Positions 48,036 to 57,303 of a DNA stretch of 64,000 nucleotides are shown here, in pieces. Each line of letters starts with the position of its first letter. Within the stretch, counting starts at the first letter, position 1. This DNA comes from Kiritimatiellota bacterium (GTDB taxonomy: Bacteria; Verrucomicrobiota; Lentisphaeria; Oligosphaerales; JAADHN01). The DNA is taken from the NCBI GenBank assembly GCA_013151865.1, contig JAADHN010000095.1:40378-104377 (forward strand). Reading direction: 5' to 3'. The notes below the pieces were generated by a model, which made no database searches, was not told the origin of the DNA, and worked only from the letters and a program-made list of their open reading frames with translations. Position numbers and translations under genes: made by a program.

Positions 48036-49973
48036 ATGGATGCTCCTTCCCGGTTCTATGTGACCACCCCCATCTACTACGTAAACGACAAACCGCACAT
48101 CGGCCATGCGTACACGACGATCCTGGCCGATGTGTTGGCCCGCTACCATCGTCTTCTCGGGGTGCCGACGTGGTTCCTGACCGGGACCGACGAGCATGGA
48201 CAAAAGGTCCAACGGGCGGCGGAAGAGAACGGGATTTCTCCTCAGGAACAGTGCGACCGGACCGTAGTCCGTTTTCTCGGCCTGTGGGAGAAGCTCGATA
48301 TCACTTGCGACGACTTCATCCGCACCACGGAATCGCGACACATCGAGGTCGTTCAAGGCATACTCCAAGACCTCTATGATCGGGGTGAGATTTACGCCGA
48401 CGATTACCAGGGCTGGTACTGCGTGCCGTGCGAGCGCTTTTTCACTGAAAAAGACCTGGTCGGCGACAAATGTCCGGAGTGCGGACGGGCCGTGGAACGT
48501 TTGGTGGAGCGCAATTATTTCTTTCGCATGAGCCGGTATCAGGATTGGCTGGTGGAGCACATTCGGACGCACCCGGATTTCATCCGTCCTGAGCACCGAC
48601 GCCAGGAGACGCTCGGGTTTCTGCGACAACCGCTCGGGGACTTGTGCATCAGCAGGCCGAAGGCGCGCCTGGCCTGGGGGATCGAGTTGCCTTTTGACAG
48701 CGACTATGTCACATACGTCTGGTTCGACGCTCTCATCAACTATATCAGCGCAGTTGGGTACGGAAAAGATCCTGAGACGTTCCGGCGGTGGTGGCCTGCT
48801 TCGATGCAACTTATCGGAAAAGACATCCTGACCACGCACACCGTGTATTGGCCGATCATGCTGAGGGCCGTCGGGTTGCCCATGCCCGACACGGTGTTTG
48901 CCCACGGTTGGTGGCTGGTCGGCAAGGACAAAATGAGCAAATCCCTCGGGAACGTGGTCAATCCCATGGAGATGGCCGAGCGCTACGGTGCGGATGCGTT
49001 CCGTTATTTCCTTATGGCGGAAATGACTCTTGGCCAGGATGCCAGTTTCACGGAGCAGGCGTTCGTGACGCGGTACAACGCGGACTTGGCAAACGATTTG
49101 GGGAACCTTGCCAGCCGCGTGCTGAAGATGGTCTTTCGGCACTTTGACGGGAAGATGCCTCCCAAACCGCCGCCCAAAGAATCGGACGCGCCGTTGCGTG
49201 AAGCGGCACTCTCGGCGGCTCGGGAGATGGAAAAGGTGTTGCGTCAGATGCAGCTCGACCGGGGGATGGCCCGGGTGATGGCGGCCGTGCGCGAGGGGAA
49301 CCGATACTTCGAGAAGTCCGCTCCCTGGAAATTGACTGCTCCCGAGAACCGGGCGCAGCTCGGGGGAGTCCTCTACAACACGGCGGAATGTCTGAGGATC
49401 GTCTCCGGCCTCTTTTATCCGGTGATGCCCGAGCGGATGGGGCTGTTGCGGCAGGCGCTGGGCATTGCCGAGGAGCCGGTCGGGCCCCGGCTCGAACTGC
49501 TCCAGGAGTGGGGCGGCCTGGGGCCGGGGGGGGCGTGCCGTCCGCTCAAGGCGCTTTTCCCACGGATCGACGTTCGTGCCAAGTCCGTTATCGCAACGGC
49601 AGCTTCGGGCAAGCCGGGTGCGAAGCGGGAGCCGGCCGGGGAATCGAAAGAGCAGATCGATCTGGAGACGTTCGGGCGGATGCAGCTTCGCACGGCCGTC
49701 GTGCTCGAAGCGGAGCGCGTCGAGGGTGCGAAGAAACTGCTCAAGCTCCGGATCGATCTCGGCGACGAGCAGCGGCAATTGGTGGCCGGCGTGGCGGAAC
49801 ATTATCGCCCCGAGGAACTGACGGGCAAGACCATCGTGGTGGTGGCGAACCTGAAGCCCGCCGTGATTCGGGGGGTCGAGTCCCAGGGGATGTTGCTGGC
49901 GGCCAAGGCGGGCAAGGCATTGCGGTTGCTCACGGTGGACGGCGAAGTCCCCCCCGGCGCCGACATCTCCTGA
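48036..49973 (+). CDS. metG: methionyl-tRNA synthetase
   Basis: 645-residue class-I synthetase charging tRNA-Met. The HIGH motif is HIGHAY at residues 21-26, KMSKS at 299-303, and the zinc-knuckle insert is CVPCERFF...DKCPEC. The C-terminal ~110 residues are an EMAP-II-type tRNA-binding domain (FGRMQLRTAVVLEAERVEGAKKLLKL ... VESQGMLLAA), present in the long bacterial forms. GAGGAA precedes ATG 48036. The gene ends 21 bases before the convergent sulfatase stop. Confidence 0.97.
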   Translation: MDAPSRFYVTTPIYYVNDKPHIGHAYTTILADVLARYHRLLGVPTWFLTGTDEHGQKVQRAAEENGISPQEQCDRTVVRFLGLWEKLDITCDDFIRTTESRHIEVVQGILQDLYDRGEIYADDYQGWYCVPCERFFTEKDLVGDKCPECGRAVERLVERNYFFRMSRYQDWLVEHIRTHPDFIRPEHRRQETLGFLRQPLGDLCISRPKARLAWGIELPFDSDYVTYVWFDALINYISAVGYGKDPETFRRWWPASMQLIGKDILTTHTVYWPIMLRAVGLPMPDTVFAHGWWLVGKDKMSKSLGNVVNPMEMAERYGADAFRYFLMAEMTLGQDASFTEQAFVTRYNADLANDLGNLASRVLKMVFRHFDGKMPPKPPPKESDAPLREAALSAAREMEKVLRQMQLDRGMARVMAAVREGNRYFEKSAPWKLTAPENRAQLGGVLYNTAECLRIVSGLFYPVMPERMGLLRQALGIAEEPVGPRLELLQEWGGLGPGGACRPLKALFPRIDVRAKSVIATAASGKPGAKREPAGESKEQIDLETFGRMQLRTAVVLEAERVEGAKKLLKLRIDLGDEQRQLVAGVAEHYRPEELTGKTIVVVANLKPAVIRGVESQGMLLAAKAGKALRLLTVDGEVPPGADIS

Positions 49974-49994
49974 GCGTGGCCGCAACAGGCGCGT

Positions 49995-51398
49995 TCAGCG
50001 ACTCCGGCCCGTCTCACGGTAATGGGCCAAGAGGCGTTCAGCTTGTCCGACCACGTCCGGCAGATCGAGCCAGCGGTTGGTGGTCTCCCGCCAATCCTCG
50101 CACATGTCGTACAACTGACCGGTTGCACCGTCTTCCCCGGGCGTCTCGCGGCGAGGCTGGGAAAAACCGCCCGAGCCGAGCCCAAAAACGGTCTTCCATC
50201 GCGCCCGACGCAGGGCGAACATCCCGTCCAGGGAATGATGGACCATCGCTTCGTGCCGACCCGTAGGCCCGTCCGGTGACTGCCCCCGCAACAAGGGCAA
50301 CAGGCTGACGCTGTCTTCGGCGGCGTTTTCGGGCAGCGCGTGGTCCGCGATCTCCGCGCACGTGGCCATAAGATCGAACAGTCCCACCGGGGCGTCGCAA
50401 GTGACGCCCGCGGGCGTTTCGGCAGGCCAACGGGCCAGCAGCGGCACGCGGTGGCCGCCTTCCCAAATATCCGCCTTGCATCCTCGTAAGAGTCCTGCAG
50501 CCCGGTGCCCATAGGTATTGCCGTCCACGTCCGCCAGGCGCGGCCCGTTGTCGCTTGTAAGGAAAACGAGCGTGTTGTGGGCCACTCCGGTGCGGTCGAG
50601 GGCCTCGAGCACCTGCCCGAGCACCCAGTCCACCAGCCACACCATGTCTCCGCGGGGGCCGGCTTGGCTCCGGCCTTTGGCAAAATCCGGCGGTACACAG
50701 GGGCGGTGGGGGGCTGCGGGTGTCAGATAGAGGAAAAACGGCGCGTCAGTGTGTCCTTCGATGAAGCCCACTGCTTTTTCGGCGAAGCGCCTATCCACTT
50801 CCGCATCCTTCCAGTCCGGGGTCATGAACCCTTTACGCTGTTGCGGATAGTACGGGGCTTTGGGCACGTTCGGAATACCGACGGTGCGATTGTTCTCGAT
50901 GAAACAGTACGGCGGCATGTCCAGCGACCCTGCGATGCCGAAAAAATAGTCGAACCCGACCGCATTTGGACCGCCGATGATGGGTTTGGTGTAGTCCCAC
51001 AGTCCTTCGTCTTCCCAGTTGTCGGGGTTGGCGCGTGCGCCGGTCTGCGTCTGGAATTCGAGCCCCACGTGCCACTTGCCTATCGCGGCGGTCGTGTAGC
51101 CGCGCCGTTGCAGCAAGGCGGCAGTCGTCAGTCGCGCCGGGTCGATGAGCGGCAGTGAAAAGCCGCCGTTGACGCCGTGTTTGAGCCGGGTCCGCCAACA
51201 ATAGCGGCCGGTGAGTACGCTGTAGCGGCTCGGGGTGCAAACCGCGGAAGACGAATGTGCGTCGGTGAACCTCATGCCTTGCGCGGCGAGGCGGTCCATG
51301 TTCGGGGTGGGGACCCGGGATTCCGGGTTGAAGGCGGCGACGTCCCCGTAGCCCATGTCATCCGCCATGATCCATACGATGTTCGGTTTGTTTTCCAT
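49995..51398 (-). CDS. type I sulfatase, no signal peptide
   Basis: 467-residue arylsulfatase-family enzyme. The formylglycine signature is present as AVCTPSRYSVLTGR (Cys54), the N-terminal metal ligands lie in MADDMGYGD (residues 11-19), GKWHVG follows the insertion, and TSDNGP supplies the C-terminal metal/sulfate ligands. Conversion of the Cys to formylglycine by an FGE or anaerobic maturase is required; neither is in the window. No signal peptide is visible in the predicted protein, unusual for a polysaccharide sulfatase, so it may act on imported oligosaccharides. The start at 51398 follows GGAG; the upstream frame is not signal-like. Confidence 0.9.
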   Translation of the reverse strand: MENKPNIVWIMADDMGYGDVAAFNPESRVPTPNMDRLAAQGMRFTDAHSSSAVCTPSRYSVLTGRYCWRTRLKHGVNGGFSLPLIDPARLTTAALLQRRGYTTAAIGKWHVGLEFQTQTGARANPDNWEDEGLWDYTKPIIGGPNAVGFDYFFGIAGSLDMPPYCFIENNRTVGIPNVPKAPYYPQQRKGFMTPDWKDAEVDRRFAEKAVGFIEGHTDAPFFLYLTPAAPHRPCVPPDFAKGRSQAGPRGDMVWLVDWVLGQVLEALDRTGVAHNTLVFLTSDNGPRLADVDGNTYGHRAAGLLRGCKADIWEGGHRVPLLARWPAETPAGVTCDAPVGLFDLMATCAEIADHALPENAAEDSVSLLPLLRGQSPDGPTGRHEAMVHHSLDGMFALRRARWKTVFGLGSGGFSQPRRETPGEDGATGQLYDMCEDWRETTNRWLDLPDVVGQAERLLAHYRETGRSR

Positions 51399-51728
51399 CC
51401 AATCCGATCTCCGTTGTCGGCCCTGCGGCTCTGTCTTGCCGGTGCGGGCGTCAACATACAGGCCGTCGCCCCGTTTGCCAGGGGGGAGGGGAGAGGCGGG
51501 TGTTCGGCGGGGGCGGACTGGCCACGTTGAGTCGAGGGGCGCGGTGCAAGGGAGAGTCGGCATCGGTGTCGGGCTCGAAGCACGGTCATGGGAGAGGCCG
51601 ATCTCCGTTCTGGTTCCGATGTTCGGGCGGCGGCGTTGCGCGCCGGGCCGTGCTCACATACGGCATTCCGAGCTGTCTCAGCAGATTGGCCCGGTATTTC
51701 GCAGACCTCCGCTTGGCGTGTTCATGCT
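51399..51728. other. intergenic region, nothing recognised
   Basis: 330 bases between two leftward genes. No supported gene; no clear promoter or terminator. Confidence 0.5.
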
Positions 51729-53063
51729 TCACCGGCCTTCTCCACCGGGATCGGGCGACGGCGGGTGTCGGGTGCGGGGATCGCCCGGATCCAAATGGGC
51801 GGCGGCATCTGGCGGGGCCGAATCCGGTCCGACGGCGAGAGGCGCACCAGGAGGTCCTTCCCGCAATGCATCCGAGCCGGCTCGGTTGTCCACGGCATGC
51901 TCCGAGGCGACGTTCAGCGTGTTGTTCCAAAGCGCGATGGGGCCCGCTTCGGGGCCGATTCGGATGCCGTACATTGGCGCCCCGTCCCGACTGCCCGGCC
52001 GGACTGTGTTGCCCGTGATATGAATGTGTTCTGTTGCGCCGCCGATTTCGATTTCTGCAAGGCCCTGTTTCCGGCAATTCTTTTCGAGCAAATTCCCCTC
52101 GAGCAGATTGCAATTCCCGGCGGTGGACCGATCCGCCTCGCGGAAGCAGATGCCGGCCTTTCCATTGCCTCGGATGCAGTTGTTCCAGACCCGGTTGTTC
52201 GTGTCGCGACCCCCGATGGAGATGCCGCACCCGTCGTTCCCCTCGACGATGTTGTCCCGGCAGAGGGAAAACGCGACGCGCAGGCAATAGAAAATGCCGT
52301 CGCCGCCGTTTTCCCGGCAGGTATTCCGGCGCAATACCGCCCGCACCGATCCGCTGCCCGGGTGCAGGCCATTCCCAGTCATGCCTTCCACGCGGCATTG
52401 CTCGACTCGCGTGTCCCGGCACTGCTGAAAGCTGATGCCGTCGCCGTTGTAGTCGCGTACGTGGAGTCCGCACAGGACGATGTCGTGGGCCTGCAACAAG
52501 AAAACCCCGCCGCCGCGACAGCCGTTGAGCAACCCGTTCTCCGCCTTGTTGCCGTCGATTGAGACGGCCTCGATGCCGGCGTCCTCGATATGGCAACCGC
52601 TGACCACGGGGAAAACGGCGGTGACGACACCGCCCGCGCCAGGTGCGTAGTCATGGTTCAACATTCGGTCGATCCCGAAGCGGTTGCCGTCGCGCCAGAC
52701 CAGTGTGGCGACTGTCTCGTAGAAGCCGTGCCCGCGCTCGTCGCGGATGTGCACGCCCATACCCACACGAAACTTGTCCGGCTCGGTCACCGATACGTCG
52801 TAATGGCCGTATCCGAGGTACGTCGAGATCGGCGAGGTCACGCTCGGGGTCTTGCGTAGGACGGTCGCCTCGCCTGCACCGACGATCCGCACCCGGCTTC
52901 GCAGGTGGAGCGAGTCTTCCATGGCGTAGGCGCCGGGCAGGATACGGACCACGCCGCCGCCCAAAGCGGCGGCGTGGTCCACGGCAGCCTGGATTTCTCG
53001 GTTGGAACTGCCCGTAATGTCGGCACCGGTCGGGCCGACGGTGATGGTCAGCAACTTCTTCAT
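51729..53063 (-). CDS. right-handed parallel beta-helix protein
   Basis: 444 residues. The N-terminal TVGPTGADITGSSNREIQ leads into QAAVDHAAALGGGVVRILPGAY, the usual pectate-lyase-like superfamily entry. Repeating turns follow (e.g. ISFQQCRDTRVEQCRVEG, CRENGGDGIFY, IVEGNDGCGISIGG, CIRGNGKAGICF), typical of PbH1 beta-helix rungs. The C-terminus is Pro/Gly/Asp-rich. No signal peptide is visible from MKKLLTITVGP. Such proteins may be lyases or hydrolases of polyuronates; no catalytic residue can be assigned. The start at 53063 is chosen for the conserved beginning, although the ribosome binding site is weak. It lies between a sulfatase and a secreted CBM protein. Confidence 0.83.
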   Translation of the reverse strand: MKKLLTITVGPTGADITGSSNREIQAAVDHAAALGGGVVRILPGAYAMEDSLHLRSRVRIVGAGEATVLRKTPSVTSPISTYLGYGHYDVSVTEPDKFRVGMGVHIRDERGHGFYETVATLVWRDGNRFGIDRMLNHDYAPGAGGVVTAVFPVVSGCHIEDAGIEAVSIDGNKAENGLLNGCRGGGVFLLQAHDIVLCGLHVRDYNGDGISFQQCRDTRVEQCRVEGMTGNGLHPGSGSVRAVLRRNTCRENGGDGIFYCLRVAFSLCRDNIVEGNDGCGISIGGRDTNNRVWNNCIRGNGKAGICFREADRSTAGNCNLLEGNLLEKNCRKQGLAEIEIGGATEHIHITGNTVRPGSRDGAPMYGIRIGPEAGPIALWNNTLNVASEHAVDNRAGSDALREGPPGAPLAVGPDSAPPDAAAHLDPGDPRTRHPPSPDPGGEGR

Positions 53064-53133
53064 GGTGTGGGGCCTCGTTCTCGGGGCCGTCTGGGACGGG
53101 TCCGCTCGACCGACGCAAGACTGAAGTCGCGCT

Positions 53134-55620
53134 TTACGGTCTCGCGTCCCGCGGCAAGATCCGCCAAGCGTACGAGCGGCCGTTGGTCCGTGGATCGGTG
53201 TTGTCCGAGGTCGAAAAATAGAGTCTCGTCTTCCAGTGGGAGAATCGGCCTCTGCCCTTGCTCCGGATGTCGTTGTGCACCGCGTGAGGCGGGCCAAGCG
53301 GGTTGCCGTTCTCGAACAGTTGGAGCGTGGATTCGGGTCGGCCTTTCCATCCGTCTCCCGGATAGTTCGGTCCGAGGATGGCGATGAAACAATGACCCTT
53401 CTCCGGCCGTATCCTGGCGGGACAGATCGTGCCTTTCAGCGGGAGCAGGATCCGGTAGGCGCCCTCCTCGACGACTCGAGTGTCGGCGCGTGGAACATCC
53501 GCGTTGCTGGCACGGGCGACCCAGTCGATGTAATCCAACGCCAAGTCCGAGGCGCTCGGGACATCGAGGCCGATCGTGTGTACTCCTTTGGTCAAGTGCA
53601 CTGAGGCCACGCGCTTCCGGGCGTCGAAAAGCAAGGCGTAGCCCCATGCGTCGACGCTGGACGTGCTGAACGCGTCGGTGGCGGTAAAAACCAACGAGTG
53701 CGGCGGCCCGCCGTCAACAGTCAGTTCTCGTGTCGACGCTTGGGGCGCGGCGTAATGCAGGACCGGAAAATAATCGTCTTCCACCGGCACATCCAGAATC
53801 CATTCCAGCCGGTGCCCCTGTTTCTTCCAATCGCTCACTGCGAGTGCGGAAGCACCGCGCAGGCCGGTTGCGATCCGCACGTTACCGCCGCTTTGGCCGC
53901 TGAAGTCCTCCGCCTCGGTCCGAAGCACAAGCCCCCACCGGTCCCGACCGAACTGTTTGGGCACGGGCGGCAGACGCAGCACTTGGCGCACCGTGTTTCG
54001 GCGCCCTTGTCGGTCGCGGACCGTGAGTGCTATGTTCACCGGCTCGCTCTTGCGGAGTTCGCATTGGGCTTTTTTCCCTTCCAATCGTGTGCCGCCCACC
54101 TCCCATACCCACGAGGCAATTCGACCAAGGGCGGCGCGCGACTGCGCTCCATCGAGGTGCAGTCGGACCCCGTCGGCGGTTCGTTCCTTCTTGATGTCCA
54201 TTGCTGCGAAGACCTCGTTGAGAAGGCGGATGCGGGCATACGATATGCCCGGCCGACCGGATGCGACGCCCAGGATGTCCAGGATCTCCGAGGGGCCCGA
54301 CCCGCTGCGTACCGTGGCATTGATGAACGAGCTGAACGGATGTTCGAGCGGGACTCGTACCGGCTTTCCGTGCGTGCCGTCGGAGAATACTTCCATCACC
54401 CGGTTCTCGGAAAACGGCCGGCCCCCGGCGTCCGTGCCGCTGCAATAATAGAAGACGAATAAGCGATTGTCCGGGGTGACTTGGAACCGCGCGTTTCCGG
54501 GTATCTCGTCGGACAGCCCTTCGCCGCCGATGGCCAGCGGACTGCGACGGATCACCTTCCCATTGCGGACGATGGCATGATTGAGTGCCCAACTTTGTTT
54601 GGCGTCCGGAAAGAATTCCTTTCGGAGCCGCTCATCGATGGCGCGCTCGCGCCAGAGCAGATGAACCGCGCCGTCGGGCGCCACCCACAAATCGCACGGG
54701 AAGAGCCAGCCGCAGGTTTTTTCGCGGTTGGCGACTTCGATCCAATCGTGGAATCTCCCCGTGGTGATGTCTGGGCACCAAGTATAGAACAGACGCCGGA
54801 AATCGTAGTCCCAGTCGCGTCCGGTCAGTTTCTTCTTGTACGCACGCCAAGCGTTATTCGGCTCGGTTACGTCGCTTACGCCGAGCCAGTACACGCTTCG
54901 ATTCTTGAGGGCCACAGCGGGATAGCACACCCGCACGGGTTTGGGCTTCTCGTACTCGGCACCCCACGGGAAGATGAGTTTGCCGCGGGCGGACCAAATG
55001 TCGGTCCGGTCGTAGAACGCCCATTCCGCATGGTCGTAACCGACATTCTGGAACAGAATAAACTCCTGATTCGGACCGTCTGCGGCGAAACTGCGGTAGG
55101 AATGTTCCGTGAACGACGGGGCGCCGTCCCACACAGGCAAGAGCGTGCGGTACGGGCCGCGGGGGTTTTCGGTCGAGAACTCGAGGACGCGCGGTTCCGC
55201 CGGACCGTTGCGTGTCCCGGGGGGAGTCAATGTCGGGTTCACAGACAGGAACAGGCGTCCATCCGGGAAGATGGCCAAAGGGCAGGGCTCGCGCGTGCGG
55301 TCTTCCGGGTCGGCCCGGATCAACTCCCAGCCGTGGTCCCGGAGCTCGAACAGGAGCCAGCGGACGTTGTTGAGCGGCGCGGCGTCCTCGATGGTTTCGA
55401 GGCCGCTGGCGAATAGCTTGTCCCCGAGGCGGACGATGCAGGTCGAGGCATTGCCCCACAGCGGCCCCGCGCCGTTGTTCGCCGGTTTGGGGGTATATAC
55501 CGGTCCCTCGATTTCGACAACGGGCAAGAGGGACTTCCCCGCCCCCACAGCGGAAAAGATCCCCGAAAGACAGCCTGCCGCAATACTCATGACGGTGAAC
55601 ATCCTCTTGCTGCGGACCAT
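53134..55620 (-). CDS. secreted propeller-like protein with CBM35-like domain
   Basis: 828 residues with a signal peptide (SIAAGCLSGIFSAVGAGKS). The first ~460 residues look like a beta-propeller of BNR/sialidase-like blades (VRLGDKLFASGLETI, GAPSFTEHSYRSFAADG, DLWVAPDGAVHLLWRE). A short Ig-like segment follows. Near residue 565 a carbohydrate-binding module begins, LRTEAEDFSGQSGGNVRI, closely similar to the last domain of the heparinase-like lyase at 7.6-10.5 kb. A C-terminal beta-domain ends the protein. No catalytic motif was identified. ATG 55620 is preceded by AAGGA. It is upstream of the beta-helix gene by 70 bases, so the two are probably cotranscribed. Confidence 0.8.
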   Translation of the reverse strand: MVRSKRMFTVMSIAAGCLSGIFSAVGAGKSLLPVVEIEGPVYTPKPANNGAGPLWGNASTCIVRLGDKLFASGLETIEDAAPLNNVRWLLFELRDHGWELIRADPEDRTREPCPLAIFPDGRLFLSVNPTLTPPGTRNGPAEPRVLEFSTENPRGPYRTLLPVWDGAPSFTEHSYRSFAADGPNQEFILFQNVGYDHAEWAFYDRTDIWSARGKLIFPWGAEYEKPKPVRVCYPAVALKNRSVYWLGVSDVTEPNNAWRAYKKKLTGRDWDYDFRRLFYTWCPDITTGRFHDWIEVANREKTCGWLFPCDLWVAPDGAVHLLWRERAIDERLRKEFFPDAKQSWALNHAIVRNGKVIRRSPLAIGGEGLSDEIPGNARFQVTPDNRLFVFYYCSGTDAGGRPFSENRVMEVFSDGTHGKPVRVPLEHPFSSFINATVRSGSGPSEILDILGVASGRPGISYARIRLLNEVFAAMDIKKERTADGVRLHLDGAQSRAALGRIASWVWEVGGTRLEGKKAQCELRKSEPVNIALTVRDRQGRRNTVRQVLRLPPVPKQFGRDRWGLVLRTEAEDFSGQSGGNVRIATGLRGASALAVSDWKKQGHRLEWILDVPVEDDYFPVLHYAAPQASTRELTVDGGPPHSLVFTATDAFSTSSVDAWGYALLFDARKRVASVHLTKGVHTIGLDVPSASDLALDYIDWVARASNADVPRADTRVVEEGAYRILLPLKGTICPARIRPEKGHCFIAILGPNYPGDGWKGRPESTLQLFENGNPLGPPHAVHNDIRSKGRGRFSHWKTRLYFSTSDNTDPRTNGRSYAWRILPRDARP

Positions 55621-56314
55621 CGGTAGGTTTCCTTTATCATTTCCGGAGCCGGGCGCTTCCCGTGGGATGTCGGGCGAGCCCGTCTGCCCCGGTTCATCGG
55701 GTTGGCGGTCGCCTTCGCCCTGGACGGACGCAACGCCGCGTTCCTCTCGGCAGAGCGCGACACGGCGCGCCTGCTCCCGGATCCCGACACTGTGAATGCG
55801 CAAGGGACGGCCCGCCAGTCTTTCGGTCCGATTCGGTCACGGGTTGTCGGGATCGAGAAAGAATTGATCCGGGCAAAGGTCCCCGGGGGGGGCAGGACCG
55901 GGGCTTCACAGCACCCGACCGCCCCACCGGCGCGGGCGTTTATCGAGACGGCCACTTGCCGGGGGGCGGGCAGCGCACGCCGGTCAAATGGACCGTGTTG
56001 TCGGCTTTCGGCTTCTGCCTTCTTCGAATCGAAGTCGCTATCTGGATTGCTGTCGGCGCCCACCAGGGCAAGACGTGCTCCCGTCTTTCAAGCCGCCCGG
56101 TAACCGATTTCGATTGGGCCGTGCCCCGTTAGGACGGTCATTTCCCCTGCGGCCGGCGAACTCAGCAGCAGCAAAGCCCGAAAAAAGAGGGCGGCTTTCA
56201 GGATGTGGGTCTGACACGCGGAAAAGTGTTGCATGATCGCAGCGGGTCCGCGTCGCTTGTTTGGGGCTGCGTGGTGGAAGGCATTTCGCCCGATGCGGGC
56301 GTTCCCCGGCGATG
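55621..56314. other. intergenic region, nothing recognised
   Basis: 694 bases between two leftward genes. No supported gene. A 6-bp hairpin (56287-56301) lies just after the TIM-barrel gene stop on the minus strand but lacks a T run. The region probably also holds the promoter of the secreted propeller-like gene. Confidence 0.5.
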
Positions 56315-57208
56315 TCACTCGTCGCGGCGCCCGGCTTCGTCGACCATCCATTGGGCCAACTGCCGGGCATAATCGAGTTTGGCCAAACGTATGGGAGGGG
56401 GACAACGGTTTTCGCCAGGCGTTTCGAAGTTGAACAAGCCGGTGTACGAGACGTTACGGAGGGCGCACATGACCGGACCCCAGTCGATGACGCCGCGTCC
56501 GTAGGGAAGCATGTGGTCATCGTGCGAACCGAGGTTGTCGGAAATGTGCAGGGCCCGCAAGTCCGAGCCGGCGTCCCGAATGAATTCCGGGATGTCGCGG
56601 CCGTCGATTCTCGCGTGACTCGTATCGAGGCAGATCCCGGCGTTGGAGATCCCGGCGGCTTGGACCAATTCCCGGTAATCGGCCGGCGCGCGCATCCCGC
56701 TGCGTGGTCCGGGCAGGTTTTCGAGGCAGATACGTGTGGGGCCGCCTTTTGCGAACTCCGCAATCGTGGACAGGGCCTCGACGCGTCGGGCGAAGGCACG
56801 CTCGACCGACCAACCCGCCTCCAACAGGGCGCCGCCGCCGATGTGCAGGACGCCGGCCTCGATCCCGAGGGTCTGGAACAGGGTCACCCAGCGCTTCATA
56901 TCGTCCATGGCTTGCGCGAATTGTGCGTCGTCCTCCGGCGCGATGTCCGCCACCCGCCGACCGGATCGCTGGTGCGGTCGGACGCCTCGGGTTGCCAGGT
57001 AGAAGTGGCCTTGCGGGAAGGAGACCCCGTGGTCGGCGGCGAAACGCCGGAATTCCCGGCCCGTTTTCTCGGGATCGCCCTGCTCCAGAAGGTCATGGCC
57101 GTGTTCGTCGCTCAATTCGAGCGTGCGCCAGCCGTGTTCGGCGAGTGTCCGAACCATGTCGTGAGGCGTCCATTCGATCAGGTAACTGGTCCACATCGAG
57201 ATACGCAT
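56315..57208 (-). CDS. sugar phosphate isomerase/epimerase-like TIM-barrel protein
   Basis: 297 residues of the xylose-isomerase-like/AP-endonuclease-2 TIM-barrel superfamily. MRISMWTSYLIEWTPHDMV starts the barrel. The usual metal-ligand stretches are visible: LHIGGGALLEAG, ICLENLPGP (Glu), AGICLDTSHARIDG (Asp and His), ALHISDNLGSHDDHM (His/Asp) and FNFETPGE (Glu). Substrate unknown; related proteins act on keto-sugars or inositols. The ATG at 57208 follows GAGGGA. The double flavoprotein gene upstream lies 95 bases away on the same strand. Confidence 0.88.
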   Translation of the reverse strand: MRISMWTSYLIEWTPHDMVRTLAEHGWRTLELSDEHGHDLLEQGDPEKTGREFRRFAADHGVSFPQGHFYLATRGVRPHQRSGRRVADIAPEDDAQFAQAMDDMKRWVTLFQTLGIEAGVLHIGGGALLEAGWSVERAFARRVEALSTIAEFAKGGPTRICLENLPGPRSGMRAPADYRELVQAAGISNAGICLDTSHARIDGRDIPEFIRDAGSDLRALHISDNLGSHDDHMLPYGRGVIDWGPVMCALRNVSYTGLFNFETPGENRCPPPIRLAKLDYARQLAQWMVDEAGRRDE

Positions 57209-57303
57209 TGCGGTCCCTCGGGGTTTGCTCAGTGGGCGTTACAAAACGTCTCAGAATCATCTGGAGGATGTTGTCGAGGCTGCGATTTCGCCGATGCTCC
57301 GGA

